DNA from: Chamaea fasciata | Lineage: Eukaryota > Chordata > Aves > Passeriformes > Sylviidae | Length of the DNA: 64,000 nt | NCBI GenBank assembly: GCA_029207755.1 | Contig: JARCOQ010000003.1 | Coordinates: forward strand, 42,862,144-42,926,143 | Direction: 5' to 3' | In this document: one piece after another, positions 24,941 through 32,889 of the stretch | Layout of the letters: each line of letters starts with the position of its first letter | How positions within the stretch are numbered: the first letter of the stretch is position 1 | Translations under genes and position numbers: made by a program | Notes under the pieces: model-generated | Databases searched by the model: none | Told to the model about the DNA's origin: nothing | Seen by the model: only the letters and a program-made list of their open reading frames with translations

Positions 24941-27900
24941 GTTTTTTTTTTTTGTTTTTTTTTTTTTTTTTTTTGTTTTTTTTTTTTTGTTGCTTTCTTT
25001 GGTTTTTGGGGGGAGGAGAAAGAAGGGATGTTTTTTTCTGTGTTTGTTTGGGTTTTTTTAATGACAATGTAACTTGCCAGCCTAAACCCGAGGATAAGAT
25101 AGAGCCTTGTCGGTGCTGTTTTGGTTTTGTAATGAATCAGCAAGTGGGTAGTTTCACATGACTCGCCCTGTAAATAATGTGCCCCACCCTTGGTGCAGGG
25201 ATCCTAGAAGAAACTTGCTGTGTATATCTTCCTACCATCTTTCTAGTGGCTGCTCTTGGCCTGTGATTCCTGCTGCACGGCTTAGGGGAGGAGCTCAGTG
25301 AGAGAGCACAGGCTTGTGTCTATCTGCTTGTGTCCTAACCATCAGCACAGGCTCCTCTCTAAACAAAAAGACAGAGAGAAACAGGACAAAGGATGGGAAA
25401 GAAAATGAATTGGAGAAGAAACAGGGAGAGAAGCAGCTTATTTGGGAAGATGGCAGGTGACACTGGCATTACTAACCTTAACAACCGAGAACATGAAATC
25501 CTTTTGAACCTGTTTTGTAACTGCTGAACGGAGATTTAAAGGAGGAAATGAAGTAAACAGAATTTTAGGAGGAAACTTTCACCTTTTATTTGGTTGTCAT
25601 TCTTCGTTGAACCTTCCATGCACACCTGGATGCATGCACATTTCAGGTGGAATTAGATTCTGTTTACCCTAATATGACTCCTGCAATTAAGTAATTTCTA
25701 TTACTTACTCATTCTTTAAATAAAACTAGCTTTTCCTCTGTCTTATGCATTCATTTGACTCTTGGATTGAGTGCTCCACTGACTTGTTTAAAAATTTGTT
25801 TTCATTTAAGAAACCTAATTTCTGGCTAAGTTTCTTAGGGAAACTACTTTTTCTTCTTAGAGCTGCTTATGTAGGTAAGGAAAAATGTCTGCTGGAATAT
25901 CAGCTGGCAAAAAAGTGCTCAAGCTTTCAGGCAGAAAAATCTCCTTTATTTATAGATACATTTTCAGAAAATATCTCAGTGTAGCTTTCTAGTTCTTATG
26001 TAGAAAATAAATTTTTAAAACATAGAAGGGAGCTGCTATACTGGGTCACTGTCACTTGTCTAGTACAAGCTATTTATATAGAATAAATGTAATAAAATAC
26101 CAAAATACTTAAGCAGTTACTTTTTTTACCTTATATCTGTAATTTTAAGAGGTGTTAGTAAAAATAATACAGTGTTTTCAATTGGTATTTTTGTCCACGT
26201 ACTACAAAAAAATCCAAACCTATAAAGGGCAGTCTTAAAAACTATTCCATTACTGGCAGCTCAATCCATAAATAAGCCAATTTTGGAATGAATCCAAAAC
26301 AAGAGCATAAGGGGAAAGGTATTGTTGGATGGTGTAGTGAAATGGGATGGGGTTTTTCACCCTGGGAATTATTTGCTGAGAGTAGCGGATGTCCTACCAT
26401 TAAGCTAAAACATAACATGTTTAAACATACTTACATCCTTCTACCTGCACATGGAAATACCTTATTTCAAGGTCTCAGGTCATTGAAATGTCATATTGTA
26501 GCTACTTCTGGAAGAAGGACATTAAAAAAAAAAAAAAAAAGGAAAAAGTAAAATATTCATGTTTTTTGCAAAGTAGTTGTGAACAGGATTTTTTACCAGT
26601 CTATTTGTGATGGCAACTTTAATTGAGTTTTGTAAGGCTTACTAAATAGTGGGGATAGATTCCCTAATTGTGAGAGGGTGACAGTAAATGGCAAACAGAC
26701 TGTGTGCAACATTCTCATGGTGGTATTAAGCAAAAGGAAGGAGCACGGGGCTGGAACATGTCAGCTAGGGTGGGATGGCAGGAGGAATCAAAGATCTATG
26801 TGTCTACATACAGATAAATATGCCCACGCTGAAAAGTATATAAAGGAGCAGAGGAGCCAAACACTGACGATGGAAAAGGACAAAATGTGTGTGGAGTAGT
26901 AAATTGGAGTGAGTTGAAAGTGGGAGATCTGACTAATCAAGAGAATTGTTTACCAAGAAGTTTGAGGGCTGATTTGATGTCTCTGAGAGCTGTGGAAAAT
27001 GCCAAGTTGATTCTTCATATGTGATAGTCTTCTCCACAGATAGTAGAGGAAGATTCTCAATGATGTTGTCATGTTGAGTGTTGCTGTATCTGGTAGCTTA
27101 CAGCTTATCCACAGAAACAGCCAACATTTCATAATAGATTACTGTTCCTGTTACATCAGAAGGTAAGTCAGGGAAAGAGTGAGTGATGAAATCTACCTCT
27201 CTGCTGCCTCTGAAGTTATTTATCTTAAAAGATCCTGTGTAGCTTTTATCTAGTGTTTTTGTATTGCTTGTGCCCAGAATGCTTTACCTGAATTCTGTTG
27301 ATTAAATGATGGTGTTTAATTGGTCTTGGCAGCTCCCTGTTTGTCTTCTGGTTTGTGAACAGCAATGTTGAGTGTGAATTTGGCTGCTGCATATTTATTC
27401 TGCTTTTCCTAGTGCTGCTATAGACTACTATAAAGGAATTGCCATTCTGAGTTGCTTCTGCTCAAGTATATATTTGAAAGGAAAAAAAAAAAAAAAAAAA
27501 GCAGGTCACTTATGCTTTTGTGATTGTAACTTGGAAAGACTCTTACCCCTTCAGGTTATGTCTAGTTCTTGGGAGTATTTCAAATCTATGTTCTTTTTGA
27601 TTTAGACTATTTCTTTGATCCAGGTGAAGTCTAAATTTGCTTCTTCCTGCATATTACTATAAGCTTAGGTCCTGGCACAGTTCAGGTCAGTTGAGGGTAT
27701 TAAGATTATTCTAATAGAAACAGGATTCTACTTCTGGTACCCTTGGTTATATCCTCATTTTCTCACTGACAAAACTACTGTCAAAACACTGACAAAAATC
27801 CTGGCCCTCTTGCAGCATGATTCCTGTTTGCTTCTCTTGAAGTGAAGTCATCCCCTTAAAATGGCTCAGAATAGCACGGCTAGAACCATCTCTGTCATGT

Positions 27901-30808
27901 GTCTGTTCCTTTAATGTCCTCTTTGGGCTTTCTCTGTTCATGGGTCAGATATACAGAGGCATTGACTTTGTCTCTACAATTTTTTTAGCTTAGTACTGCT
28001 GTGGCTGTTTGTTCCAGCTTTGTTTCTGGCTTTTATTCCACCAGCAGTGCCAGCTTCAGCTTTCTGCTTATGAACTTTTCTCACATGCTTCCCCCAAATC
28101 TGCTCTCTGCACATAAGGATAAACTGACAACCTGTGAAATCTCTGTCTGAACATTCAAACTCTTTTTCTTTAGATCTCACCTTTGCTGTAATGCATAATA
28201 AAACCACCATCTGCTAAGTAGGTAGGGAGAGATAATTGTGGCAGGTACCTGTAGATGGCATACAAATCTGGTACAAGCTACATTTGTTATCCCATCTTTT
28301 ATTCCCTCTCCAACACACCAACTCCTTTTGTCCCCCTGCACGCCTTAATTTTAGAGTGTAAGTTCTTTTGGACAAAGCAGTTATATATTCATAGAATCAC
28401 AGAACAGTTAGGGTTGGAAGGGACATCTACTGATGACCTAGTCCAACCGTTCTGCCAAAGCATGATCACCCGTTGGTCTTCTTACTGGACATCACAGTCC
28501 TGTCTGTTTTTTTCGTTTGCTTATTTATTTATTTGATCTGGAGTGATTTGTAACAACAGATGCTTTGTCTTGAACATGAATTTCACTGCATATTTTAAGG
28601 AGCCTGATTGTTGCAAAATGGAGAAGTGGGAAGTTTAGTTTTAAACAAGTATCTACTACAAGTCCTCCTGGGCAGGGCTGCTCTCGATTTGTTCAGCCCC
28701 AGCCTGTGCTGATACTGGGGATCCCCTGATCCAGATGCAGCACCTTACGCTTGATCTTGTTAAACTGCATGGGATTCCCATGGGCCCAACTTCTCAAGCT
28801 TGTCCTAGTCCCTCTGGATGGCATCCCATCCTTCAGGTGTGTCAACTGCAGCACTCAGCTTGGTGTCATCTGCAGATTGGCTGAGGGTGCATTTGATTCC
28901 ACTCTCTATGACATTGATGCAGATATTGAACAATACTGTTGTGAGTATGAGCTCTTGGGAACATTGTGGGGAGCTGATATTCAGTATGTTTCTGAGAATG
29001 CCATGATGCTTTATATTGAAATCACAGAAGGTGCTGCGTGAAAAATGCAGATGGAGTGAAATGTTTGTCTGTGTGCTTGGTCTGACTTTCATACTTAGAA
29101 ACCTGCTTTGTTAGATTATGTTTCTTTGTTATTTCTGGATTATGTTAGTTTTCACTTTTTGCTGGTAATCTTCAAATCGTCTCACTTAAAAGATTTCTTA
29201 AAAAATAGATAATTGTGAGCATGGATAATAGCTGGAAAGTTTGAAACATGAGCTTATTTCTGCTGTTCTTGCAGGACTTCAAGAATATGTTGAGGCAGTT
29301 TCGTTTCAGTATTTTATCAAAACACGATCTTTGATCAGTGTTGAAGAGATCAACAAACAACTAATATTTACAGCAGAAGACAGAGAAGAAACAACAAACA
29401 TGGTAAAAGTTTTTCTTTTCTCAATTGACAAACATCTTTCTGGGATGGAAATGCAGCGAGAAGGCTTAGTCACATTTTTGGCATCTGATTAAATAAGGCC
29501 AGTTAGTGGAATGGGATTAGATCTATATGTGGGCTTTGACTCACTTGTTCAAAACATGCCTTTTATTCTGATAAGTAGTAAACTAAATCCATGGGATACA
29601 AGTTTATAAATTTCACATCCTTTTTTTTCAGAGCAAACTGAACTCTTTCTGATACCGTGAAAGATGCAGGACAGTGAAATACTAGCTAACAAATGTAGCG
29701 GAGGGATTTTTAGTGCCTGGGACTGTCACGTTCTGGTGTATTGTGATGTTGCAGAAGTTGAGGGACTCAAACAAATCCAAGGCAGAATTAACACTGTAAC
29801 GGAAATCTTGTTGCTGGTATTGAACTAGTCACTGGAGGCACTGTATTTGCCTTGTGCATATGTCTTAGCTGCATAATTTTTAACTCTCCTGGAGCTGATT
29901 CCTTTCAGAGGACAAGCTGGTGTCCCATCATACCTTAACACTAGTACCATATCTGCTGTTTCTTGACTTGCCTGTACTCCTGCCCTGCCGTAAATGTTTC
30001 ATAGGGACAAACTGCTGCCACCAAACACGGTAAACTGGGTGCAGTTTGACTGTTGGCAGGGGACAACAGTGATTTGGTAGCAATCTACAGAAGTGCACAA
30101 GCAGTTGAGGTGCAGTGTACAGTAATGCTGCTTTATATGAATTCCTGAGTCTGCTTCTGCTGAAGAGATTCTGCTGTAAAACACTTCTCATTCTTTCTTT
30201 ATTCTTTTGGTAAGATATTTGCAGAGAAGCCTGATTTTTAAGTAAATTCATTTGTTTTTATCAGAGGTAACAACTATGAAGTTGTTAATCCCAGCATGCC
30301 CGCCTCTGACCAGATCTGTCAATTTGGGTAGATAGCATATTATGGGAACAAGTGAACAGAAGAAAACCTGCATTGTCTCCCATGTTACCAATATTATGGC
30401 AATAAAAAGTATGGGAAACTTGGATATTGGAGCAAACTTGTAACTTAGTAATGGGTTTGCTTCATGAAGATTTTTGTGTGCTGTTTTAATGAGCTCAGTT
30501 GCTATAAAACAGAGCTGAGAATACTATAGCTACTTGTAGAGAATGTATTTTGAAATTCAAGATACTATTATGAAATAATATGATTTGTTTTCATAATGCA
30601 GACTATTTTTGTTTGATTTGCTAACTTTGGACTGACTTTCGGAAAAAAAATCTGTCAGGCTGAGATCTGTCAGATGAAAGAAAACTCCAAACAACTGCAG
30701 ATAAACGTTGCTACAAAGATGTGATAAATCTGTTTGCAAATAGAGATGGTAGAGTTAGGGTATGTTTATCATACTTGCTAGAATGAAAATGACATCTCAA
30801 GTAGAAAT

Positions 30809-30844
<36 letters not shown>

Positions 30845-31439
30845 ATGTATTTATATTCTTAAATAAATATATTATATATTCTTCTTATATACTGGAAGGA
30901 GATTAGTACTTCTGAAATCAGCCCATGTGGAAGTGCCATGCAGTTTAATTTTCCAGAATGTTTTAAATTTTCAGTTATGTTAGATGAGTTAGTGCATAGT
31001 GGAACCATTACAGATGGCTTTCTCACAGTTTTTTGTACTGGACTTTCTTCCGTTCTGTCCCCAGACCTCCAATTCCCATGAAAAACAACCCCACACGTGG
31101 AGCCTGAAGGTAACACCTGTGGATTACCTGCTGGGAGTGGCTGATCTGACCGGAGAGCTGATGAGGCTGTGCATCAGCAGTGTTGGGAACGGGGACATAG
31201 ACACGCCCTTCGAACTGAGCCAGTTCTTGCGGCAGATTTACGATGGGTTTACTTTCATTGGCAACACTGGACCTTACGAAGTCTCAAAGAAGCTCTATAC
31301 CTTGAAACAGAGTCTGGCAAAAGTAGAGAATGCCTGCTACACCTTAAAAGTACGGGGATCTGAAATCCCCAAGCACATGTTGGCTGATGTGTTCTCCACC
31401 AAAACGGAATTGATTGACCAAGAGGAGGGGCTTCCTTAA
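6982..31439 (+). CDS. TSNAX: TSNAX (translin-associated factor X / TRAX), spliced six-exon gene
   Basis: Joining 6982-6997, 8892-8999, 13213-13327, 14974-15104, 29275-29402 and 31065-31439 gives 873 nt, 290 codons plus stop, the same length as human TRAX. Every junction has GT..AG ends and the phases (1, 1, 2, 1, 0) chain without a frameshift. In the family, TRAX pairs with translin to form C3PO, an RNase that removes the Ago2 passenger strand and processes tRNA and microRNA precursors; it shuttles between nucleus and cytoplasm. Visible motifs: a basic, bipartite-like nuclear signal at about residues 11-27 (RKRKHDN...QRREEKE), the helix segment [14 protein letters not shown] (about 50-63), EYVEAVSF with acidic residues E127 and E130, and [15 protein letters not shown] with D193 and E197. 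Those acidic residues correspond to the known metal/catalytic site, so the enzyme should be active. DISC1 lies downstream in the same orientation. Confidence 0.97.
7455..7790 (-). mobile_element. CR1 LINE 3' fragment, - strand
   Basis: Read on the minus strand it runs from a body with GGTGCCAAGCAGCAGGAC through GAACTTTACTCTGCAGGTGA, a GTCTCCCTCAGTGGAGATGT-like segment and CCAGGTGCTCTGGGATGACC to the terminal TTCTGTGACTCTGATT. This is the same subfamily type as the copy at 52412-53135. It interrupts TSNAX intron 1 in antisense orientation. Confidence 0.93.
8815..8880 (+). repeat. (TTTG)n-rich tract before exon 2
   Basis: GTTTGTTTGTTT units interspersed with T runs. The tract ends about 12 bases from the exon 2 acceptor and supplies part of its polypyrimidine environment. 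Confidence 0.85.
8892..8999 (+). CDS. TSNAX: TSNAX coding exon 2 (nuclear localisation region)
   Basis: The exon is preceded by a T/TTTG-rich tract and the acceptor TTATTAG, and is followed by the strong donor GTAAGT. It encodes residues 6-41, beginning [15 protein letters not shown] and ending AMMTSFK. The basic clusters RKRK and QRRE form the bipartite-like nuclear signal reported in TRAX. The pyrimidine tract is partly made by a (TTTG)n microsatellite at 8815-8880, so acceptor strength may vary with repeat length. Entry phase is 1 and exit phase is 1. Confidence 0.95.
9657..9690. repeat. Perfect 15-bp inverted repeat with 4-nt loop
   Basis: GATTTTTCACCAAAC, loop CAGA, then GTTTGGTGAAAAATC. 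All 15 pairs are Watson-Crick, so the transcript from either strand could form a stable hairpin. Flanks (TATAG and AGTAC) do not extend the pairing. It could be a relic of a small inverted-repeat transposon, but no target duplication is clear. Confidence 0.95.
9990..10156 (+). mobile_element. CR1 LINE 3' remnant, + strand
   Basis: TGCCTAGAGAAGCTGTGGCTGCC-type start, GTTCAAGGCCAGGTTGGA, the GGAGGGGTTGGAACTAGGTGATCTTTAAG core and an octamer-like end (CACTCTATCATTTAT) match the CR1 3' region. It is 5'-truncated and degraded. Confidence 0.9.
10594..11320 (-). mobile_element. CR1 LINE fragment, - strand (~0.7 kb)
   Basis: The 3' end is the reverse of CATAGAATG at 10597. Going 5' on the minus strand one meets segments such as CTCCATCATCC, the GTGGGCAGCCT-type region, GGCAACCTGAG-like parts and, near 11090-11300, the GCTGGGGCGGCTTCACCTCG segment and the region naming a hard-to-miss CR1 ORF2 end. 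Small ORFs across it are remnants of the element, not host genes. Confidence 0.9.
13213..13327 (+). CDS. TSNAX: TSNAX coding exon 3
   Basis: The acceptor is CTCCACAG and the donor is AG|GTGAGT. It encodes residues 42-79, [20 protein letters not shown] onward through [18 protein letters not shown]. This is the first long helix of the translin/TRAX fold and is the most strongly recognisable stretch ([25 protein letters not shown]). It enters in phase 1 and leaves in phase 2, as required by its neighbours. Confidence 0.97.
13328..14973 (+). other. TSNAX: TSNAX intron 3
   Basis: 1.65 kb with no recognised transposon. It has an A run at 14535-14553 and a perfect 14-bp inverted repeat at 14581-14612. 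Short ORFs (for example 13627-13899 on the minus strand) look random. Confidence 0.85.
14581..14612. repeat. Perfect 14-bp inverted repeat with 4-nt loop
   Basis: TATTTTGCAATACT, loop GTCA, then AGTATTGCAAAATA. It is a second compact hairpin in a TSNAX intron, about 360 bp upstream of exon 4. Confidence 0.95.
14974..15104 (+). CDS. TSNAX: TSNAX coding exon 4
   Basis: The acceptor is TGATTGCAG and the donor is G|GTAAAT. It encodes residues 80-123, starting [17 protein letters not shown] and ending with [28 protein letters not shown] and EDMYQFHRA match the translin-fold helices of TRAX. An ATG at 14924 in the same open frame lies in the preceding intron and is not a credible start. It enters in phase 2 and leaves in phase 1. 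Confidence 0.97.
17425..17905 (-). mobile_element. CR1 LINE fragment, - strand
   Basis: On the minus strand, ORF 17886-17599 contains the CR1-typical run from the 3' part of the element (for example [21 protein letters not shown]), a diverged form of the conserved [12 protein letters not shown]...[22 protein letters not shown] segment. The matching 3' side lies towards 17425, where the octamer is missing or too diverged to see. Confidence 0.88.
19945..19967 (+). repeat. (TA)n microsatellite
   Basis: About 11 TA units beside a second, interrupted TATATG stretch at 19920-19930. Confidence 0.9.
20035..20794 (+). mobile_element. CR1 LINE 3' portion, + strand (~0.76 kb)
   Basis: The copy starts in the coding end of ORF2 (AACATGTGTAGGGTCCTACA, then GACCTGGGGTTTCTGGTCGA, GTGACCAAGGCGGCCAGTGG) and runs through the 3' region (GGAACAGGCTGCCCAGGAGA, GAGTCACCATCCCTGGAAGT) to the terminal ATTCTATGATTCTATG. 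Minus-strand ORFs at 20063-20551 and 20254-20460 are antisense shadows of it. Confidence 0.95.
22324..22378 (+). repeat. Poly(T)/(TTTG) low-complexity tract
   Basis: T runs broken by GG, ending in four TTTG units. ORFs reading poly-Phe here are artefacts. Confidence 0.9.
24909..25008 (+). repeat. 100-bp T-rich low-complexity tract
   Basis: A 31-nt T run is followed by further T blocks separated by single G or GG. Poly-Phe and antisense poly-Lys ORFs here are artefacts. It begins about 60 bp after another T run near 24848. Confidence 0.93.
28388..28470 (-). mobile_element. CR1 LINE 3' terminus, - strand
   Basis: Reverse-strand CR1 3' end: CATAGAATCACAGAACAGTT followed by GGGTTGGAAGGGACATCTAC and CTAGTCCAACC, the complement of the normal GGTTGGACTAG...ATTCTATG end. 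It is likely the 3' part of the same copy seen at 28655-28980. Confidence 0.88.
28655..28980 (-). mobile_element. CR1 LINE reverse-transcriptase fragment, - strand
   Basis: On the minus strand the translation includes [20 protein letters not shown], then [20 protein letters not shown]. That is the CR1 reverse-transcriptase segment around the catalytic F/Y-ADD motif, here with S in place of the aromatic residue. No intact reading frame remains. About 185 bp of unrelated or badly diverged sequence separates it from the 3' terminus at 28388-28470. Confidence 0.88.
29275..29402 (+). CDS. TSNAX: TSNAX coding exon 5 (catalytic EYVEAVSF motif)
   Basis: The acceptor is GTTCTTGCAG. The donor is read as ATG|GTAAAA, which leaves phase 0 and joins cleanly to the exon at 31065. 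It encodes residues 124-166, [11 protein letters not shown], then [19 protein letters not shown] and [11 protein letters not shown]127 and E130 are the acidic pair of the C3PO active site as known from the family. The last eight or so residues are a poorly conserved loop; in mammals this linker is about one residue longer and richer in charged residues. Reading continues openly into the intron to a stop at 29490, so intron retention would give a truncated protein. Confidence 0.95.
29403..31064 (+). other. TSNAX: TSNAX intron 5
   Basis: 1.66 kb, AT-rich, with no recognised transposon. The main feature is the 40-bp perfect palindrome at 30807-30846. Minus-strand ORFs at 29928-30251 and 30859-31116 show no family resemblance. 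Confidence 0.85.
30807..30846. repeat. 40-bp perfect palindrome built on a TA repeat
   Basis: ATTCTTTTATATAT...ATATATAAAAGAAT reads identically on both strands over 40 bp with no spacer. The TA core is framed by matching ATTCTTT and AAAGAAT ends. It lies 218 bp upstream of TSNAX exon 6. Confidence 0.95.
31065..31439 (+). CDS. TSNAX: TSNAX coding exon 6 and stop codon
   Basis: The acceptor follows a pyrimidine-rich tract (CTTTCTTCCGTTCTGTCCCCAG). It encodes residues 167-290. After a variable linker come [15 protein letters not shown] (catalytic D193 and E197), [55 protein letters not shown] and the C-terminus [12 protein letters not shown], then TAA. The end matches the usual TRAX terminus ending in EEG plus two residues. 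The open frame extends upstream to an ATG at 30999, but that part is intron. No damage is seen. Confidence 0.97.
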   Translation, partial: TSNSHEKQPHTWSLKVTPVDYLLGVADLTGELMRLCISSVGNGDIDTPFELSQFLRQIYDGFTFIGNTGPYEVSKKLYTLKQSLAKVENACYTLKVRGSEIPKHMLADVFSTKTELIDQEEGLP

Positions 31440-32875
31440 AATCAGGAGGCTCTTGCTACTCAGAAGGGAAGAGGACATAGAGAAAGCTCTTTATGGTTTG
31501 TGAGGTTTTGACCCTTCTCAAAGCTTTTTAGGTAGAGACATTTTTAGTTTTATCTATGGGAACGCTCTTTGCAGTGGTAATTTGTAACCAAAAATACTTT
31601 TTATGATGTGCAAGAGAAAAAAATGTTTGACTTTGGCCTCTTGGTATGGAATTTCCTGTATTGTTCCATTGTATCTTCTTTCAGAATGACCAGAATTTCC
31701 ACTGCACTCTACTCCAGTGACTGTCATTTGTGTGACTCACCTCAAACTGTTGTTGGTACAAGTTTTCATCAAGCACAGCAGTGGAAAAAATGGTTAGGTG
31801 CTCTCACTTAGCATTATCCATATGTTTCTGCTGACCCATTTTCTGAGTATTTGGGTTTGGTACTCACGTCATATGTACAACAATGCACCTGTGTTTAAGT
31901 GCATCTCTTGACTTGAAACTGGGGTGGTCTCAACAGTGCCATGTAATTCAAGTTTTCTCTGATTAGTGCTTTGAAGTATGAAATGAAGTCAACCTTTTGC
32001 CAATTGATAATGAAGCTAATTGCACCCAGTAAATACTACTGTCACCCATTATTTTGGGTCTCTGTTAAAACTGAGCTCCGTTTGAGCTAACACGGGTACT
32101 TTGCAGTGTTGAGATGAGCTAGGAAATCCACAGAAAATAATTGTGGAAAGTATTGTTTTGAATTTTTTTTGTAATACAATTGAATGCAGAATTTGACATA
32201 TTTCTGTTTGTAGACAAAAGAAGTTGTCATACAAAGTTTGTAATTTGGTGTTAAGACAAGCAGTTTTTGGCCAGAACAAATGCATTGCAGTGCTGGAAGT
32301 CTGTTCTCCATTGTTCGTGCTGCCCTGAGGACCTCCAGTGGGATTGAACTGGTATAAGTGAAAAAGGGCTAGCCAAGCTTTAAATATATGTTAGCAGGAA
32401 CTATATCATGTGCGTGTTCCTGTGGAAAGGAAATTGCAAACAGAAGTAAGGCAGGCATTCTGGTTTCCACATTTATCTTTGAGGAGGGTATGTCACTGTT
32501 GGCAAAAAATCAGGGCTTTATGCTGGTGTCTGAAGTTATGAAAGTCTGATAATGTACATAATGCTAAAGGAAAACAGATAAAACAACATGATCTCTAGAC
32601 TCCAGGAAATAGGCCTCCCAACTGCAATTGAAAATACTGCATGTTTTTTATTTTCACTTCCATATGCTGTGATACTGCCAATACTTTTCCCATGAGCATG
32701 TCCTGAGTAGCTGGAATCATCTAATATATGGATAGGAATGGGTAAATACATTTTTGTCACATTTTTCCATTGTTTCCACATAAAGTAGTATGGGGTGGAT
32801 TGAACAAGGGGTGGCATTTTTTCCTATTGTTTAATACTATTTTTTACAATAAATTCTGAAAGGTAGTCACTGTCT
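31440..32875 (+). other. TSNAX: TSNAX 3' untranslated region (to first canonical poly(A) signal)
   Basis: No AATAAA or ATTAAA was noticed between the stop codon and 32848, so the proximal 3'UTR is about 1.4 kb. It is AT-rich and contains no recognisable repeat. Small ORFs on either strand show no family resemblance. Use of a more distal site cannot be excluded. Confidence 0.7.
32848..32853 (+). terminator. TSNAX: Probable TSNAX polyadenylation signal
   Basis: A canonical AATAAA is followed about 17 nt later by a GT-rich stretch (TGTCTCTGTGTTGGTGC at 32871-32887). That is the normal arrangement of cleavage signal and downstream element, so cleavage is expected near 32865-32872. Confidence 0.65.
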
Positions 32876-32889
32876 CTGTGTTGGTGCTT

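Larger units (their letters stand above)
15105..29274 (+). other. TSNAX: TSNAX intron 4 (14.2 kb)
   Basis: The longest intron. It contains CR1 copies near 17425-17905 (-), 20035-20794 (+), 28388-28470 and 28655-28980 (-), TA repeats near 19945-19967, T-rich low-complexity blocks near 22324-22378 and 24909-25008 and an A run near 27482-27500. ORFs up to 162 codons lie in repeats or low-complexity DNA. The rest shows nothing recognisable. Confidence 0.85.

Noticed and set aside
24715..25161. 148-codon ORF with poly-Phe, and antisense poly-Lys ORFs
   Set aside because: They are translations of a T-rich low-complexity tract.
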